A stretch of DNA of 44,600 nucleotides from Streptomyces odonnellii (GTDB taxonomy: Bacteria > Actinomycetota > Actinomycetes > Streptomycetales > Streptomycetaceae), in NCBI RefSeq assembly GCF_000981895.1, contig NZ_LATD01000287.1:1-44600 (forward strand). The letters run 5' to 3'. The notes under the pieces are model-generated. The model did not search any database, was not told where the DNA came from, and worked only from the letters and a program-made list of their open reading frames with translations. Shown here piece after piece: positions 44,461 to 44,600 of this stretch. Each line of letters starts with the position of its first letter. Position 1 is the stretch's first letter. A program made the translations under genes and the position numbers.

Positions 44461-44480
44461 CACCCCCCTCGGAGGGGGTG
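44461..44480. promoter_or_regulatory. Small hairpin upstream of ndh
   Basis: CACCCCC (44461-44467) and GGGGGTG (44474-44480) form a 7-bp stem immediately upstream of the ndh start codon region, so on the minus strand it would lie in the 5' leader. Its role is unknown. The last 120 bases of the window show no gene; TACACT at 44519-44524 may be a -10 box of a rightward gene outside. Confidence 0.4.
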
Positions 44481-44600
44481 CTCGTGAGCCCCTTCACAAG
44501 GTCATCGCTCTATGGTGCTACACTGCGCGGCTCACGTGATCGACATCATGCCGACCCCGGGGAACCACGCCCCCCGCCCGGTCGTTGCCCACCCCTTGTG

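Overview
The window is high-GC actinobacterial chromosome, almost certainly Streptomyces. The codon bias, the GTG and TTG starts, the SigB/F-type sigma factor with its partner-switching proteins, and a tRNA-Leu(UAA) identical in layout to bldA all point that way. From memory, the gene order (dipeptidase, purE, purK, gtrA, two-component pair, sigI module, hut genes, cbs, thiolase, BI-1, bldA, ABC exporter, cfa, ndh) follows the conserved core around bldA in Streptomyces coelicolor. I had no database to check this.

Layout. 1-6.6 kb: a VOC protein, a repeat-rich spacer, then minus-strand dipeptidase-purE-purK translationally coupled by 4-base overlaps, a divergent GtrA-like flippase, and an OmpR-type regulator/sensor kinase pair. 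6.8-9.1 kb: anti-sigma kinase, STAS anti-anti-sigma factor and a divergent SigI-like sigma factor. 9.2-10.2 kb: a deletion scar where the 5' end of an aminotransferase-like gene abuts a truncated, frameshifted CelD-type acetyltransferase pseudogene. 10.3-13.8 kb: a P450, a 30-residue membrane microprotein coupled to a small hypothetical gene, and an XRE/TPR regulator.

13.9-28.6 kb is the most interesting part. A four-gene operon hutU-(M20 amidohydrolase)-hutF-hutI encodes histidine degradation from urocanate onward, but hutH is not in the window. A divergent fold-III PLP decarboxylase shares its promoter region. A small membrane protein follows, then an RpiR-type regulator coupled to an aromatic-amino-acid-lyase homologue. 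This lyase lacks the Ala-Ser-Gly triplet that forms the MIO cofactor. Divergent from it is a complete OpuC/ProU-type quaternary-amine ABC importer of four genes. My reading is that this is an uptake and catabolism system for a histidine betaine (ergothioneine or hercynine): the importer brings it in, the MIO-less lyase eliminates trimethylamine, and the resulting (thio)urocanate could enter the adjacent hut pathway. The hutU and importer promoters both carry a CTATTCA element just downstream of a TTGAC -35 box.

28.7-44.6 kb: a small membrane protein, cystathionine beta-synthase, an SGNH hydrolase, about 0.8 kb of degenerate GC-rich direct repeats ending in a TetR-like operator, a thiolase, three conserved small or hypothetical genes, a BI-1 family membrane protein, bldA, a MacB-type ABC exporter pair, a cyclopropane synthase-like methyltransferase and a type II NADH dehydrogenase. 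Strong hairpin terminators lie at most convergent gene ends. No CRISPR array, insertion sequence, rRNA or replication origin was seen.
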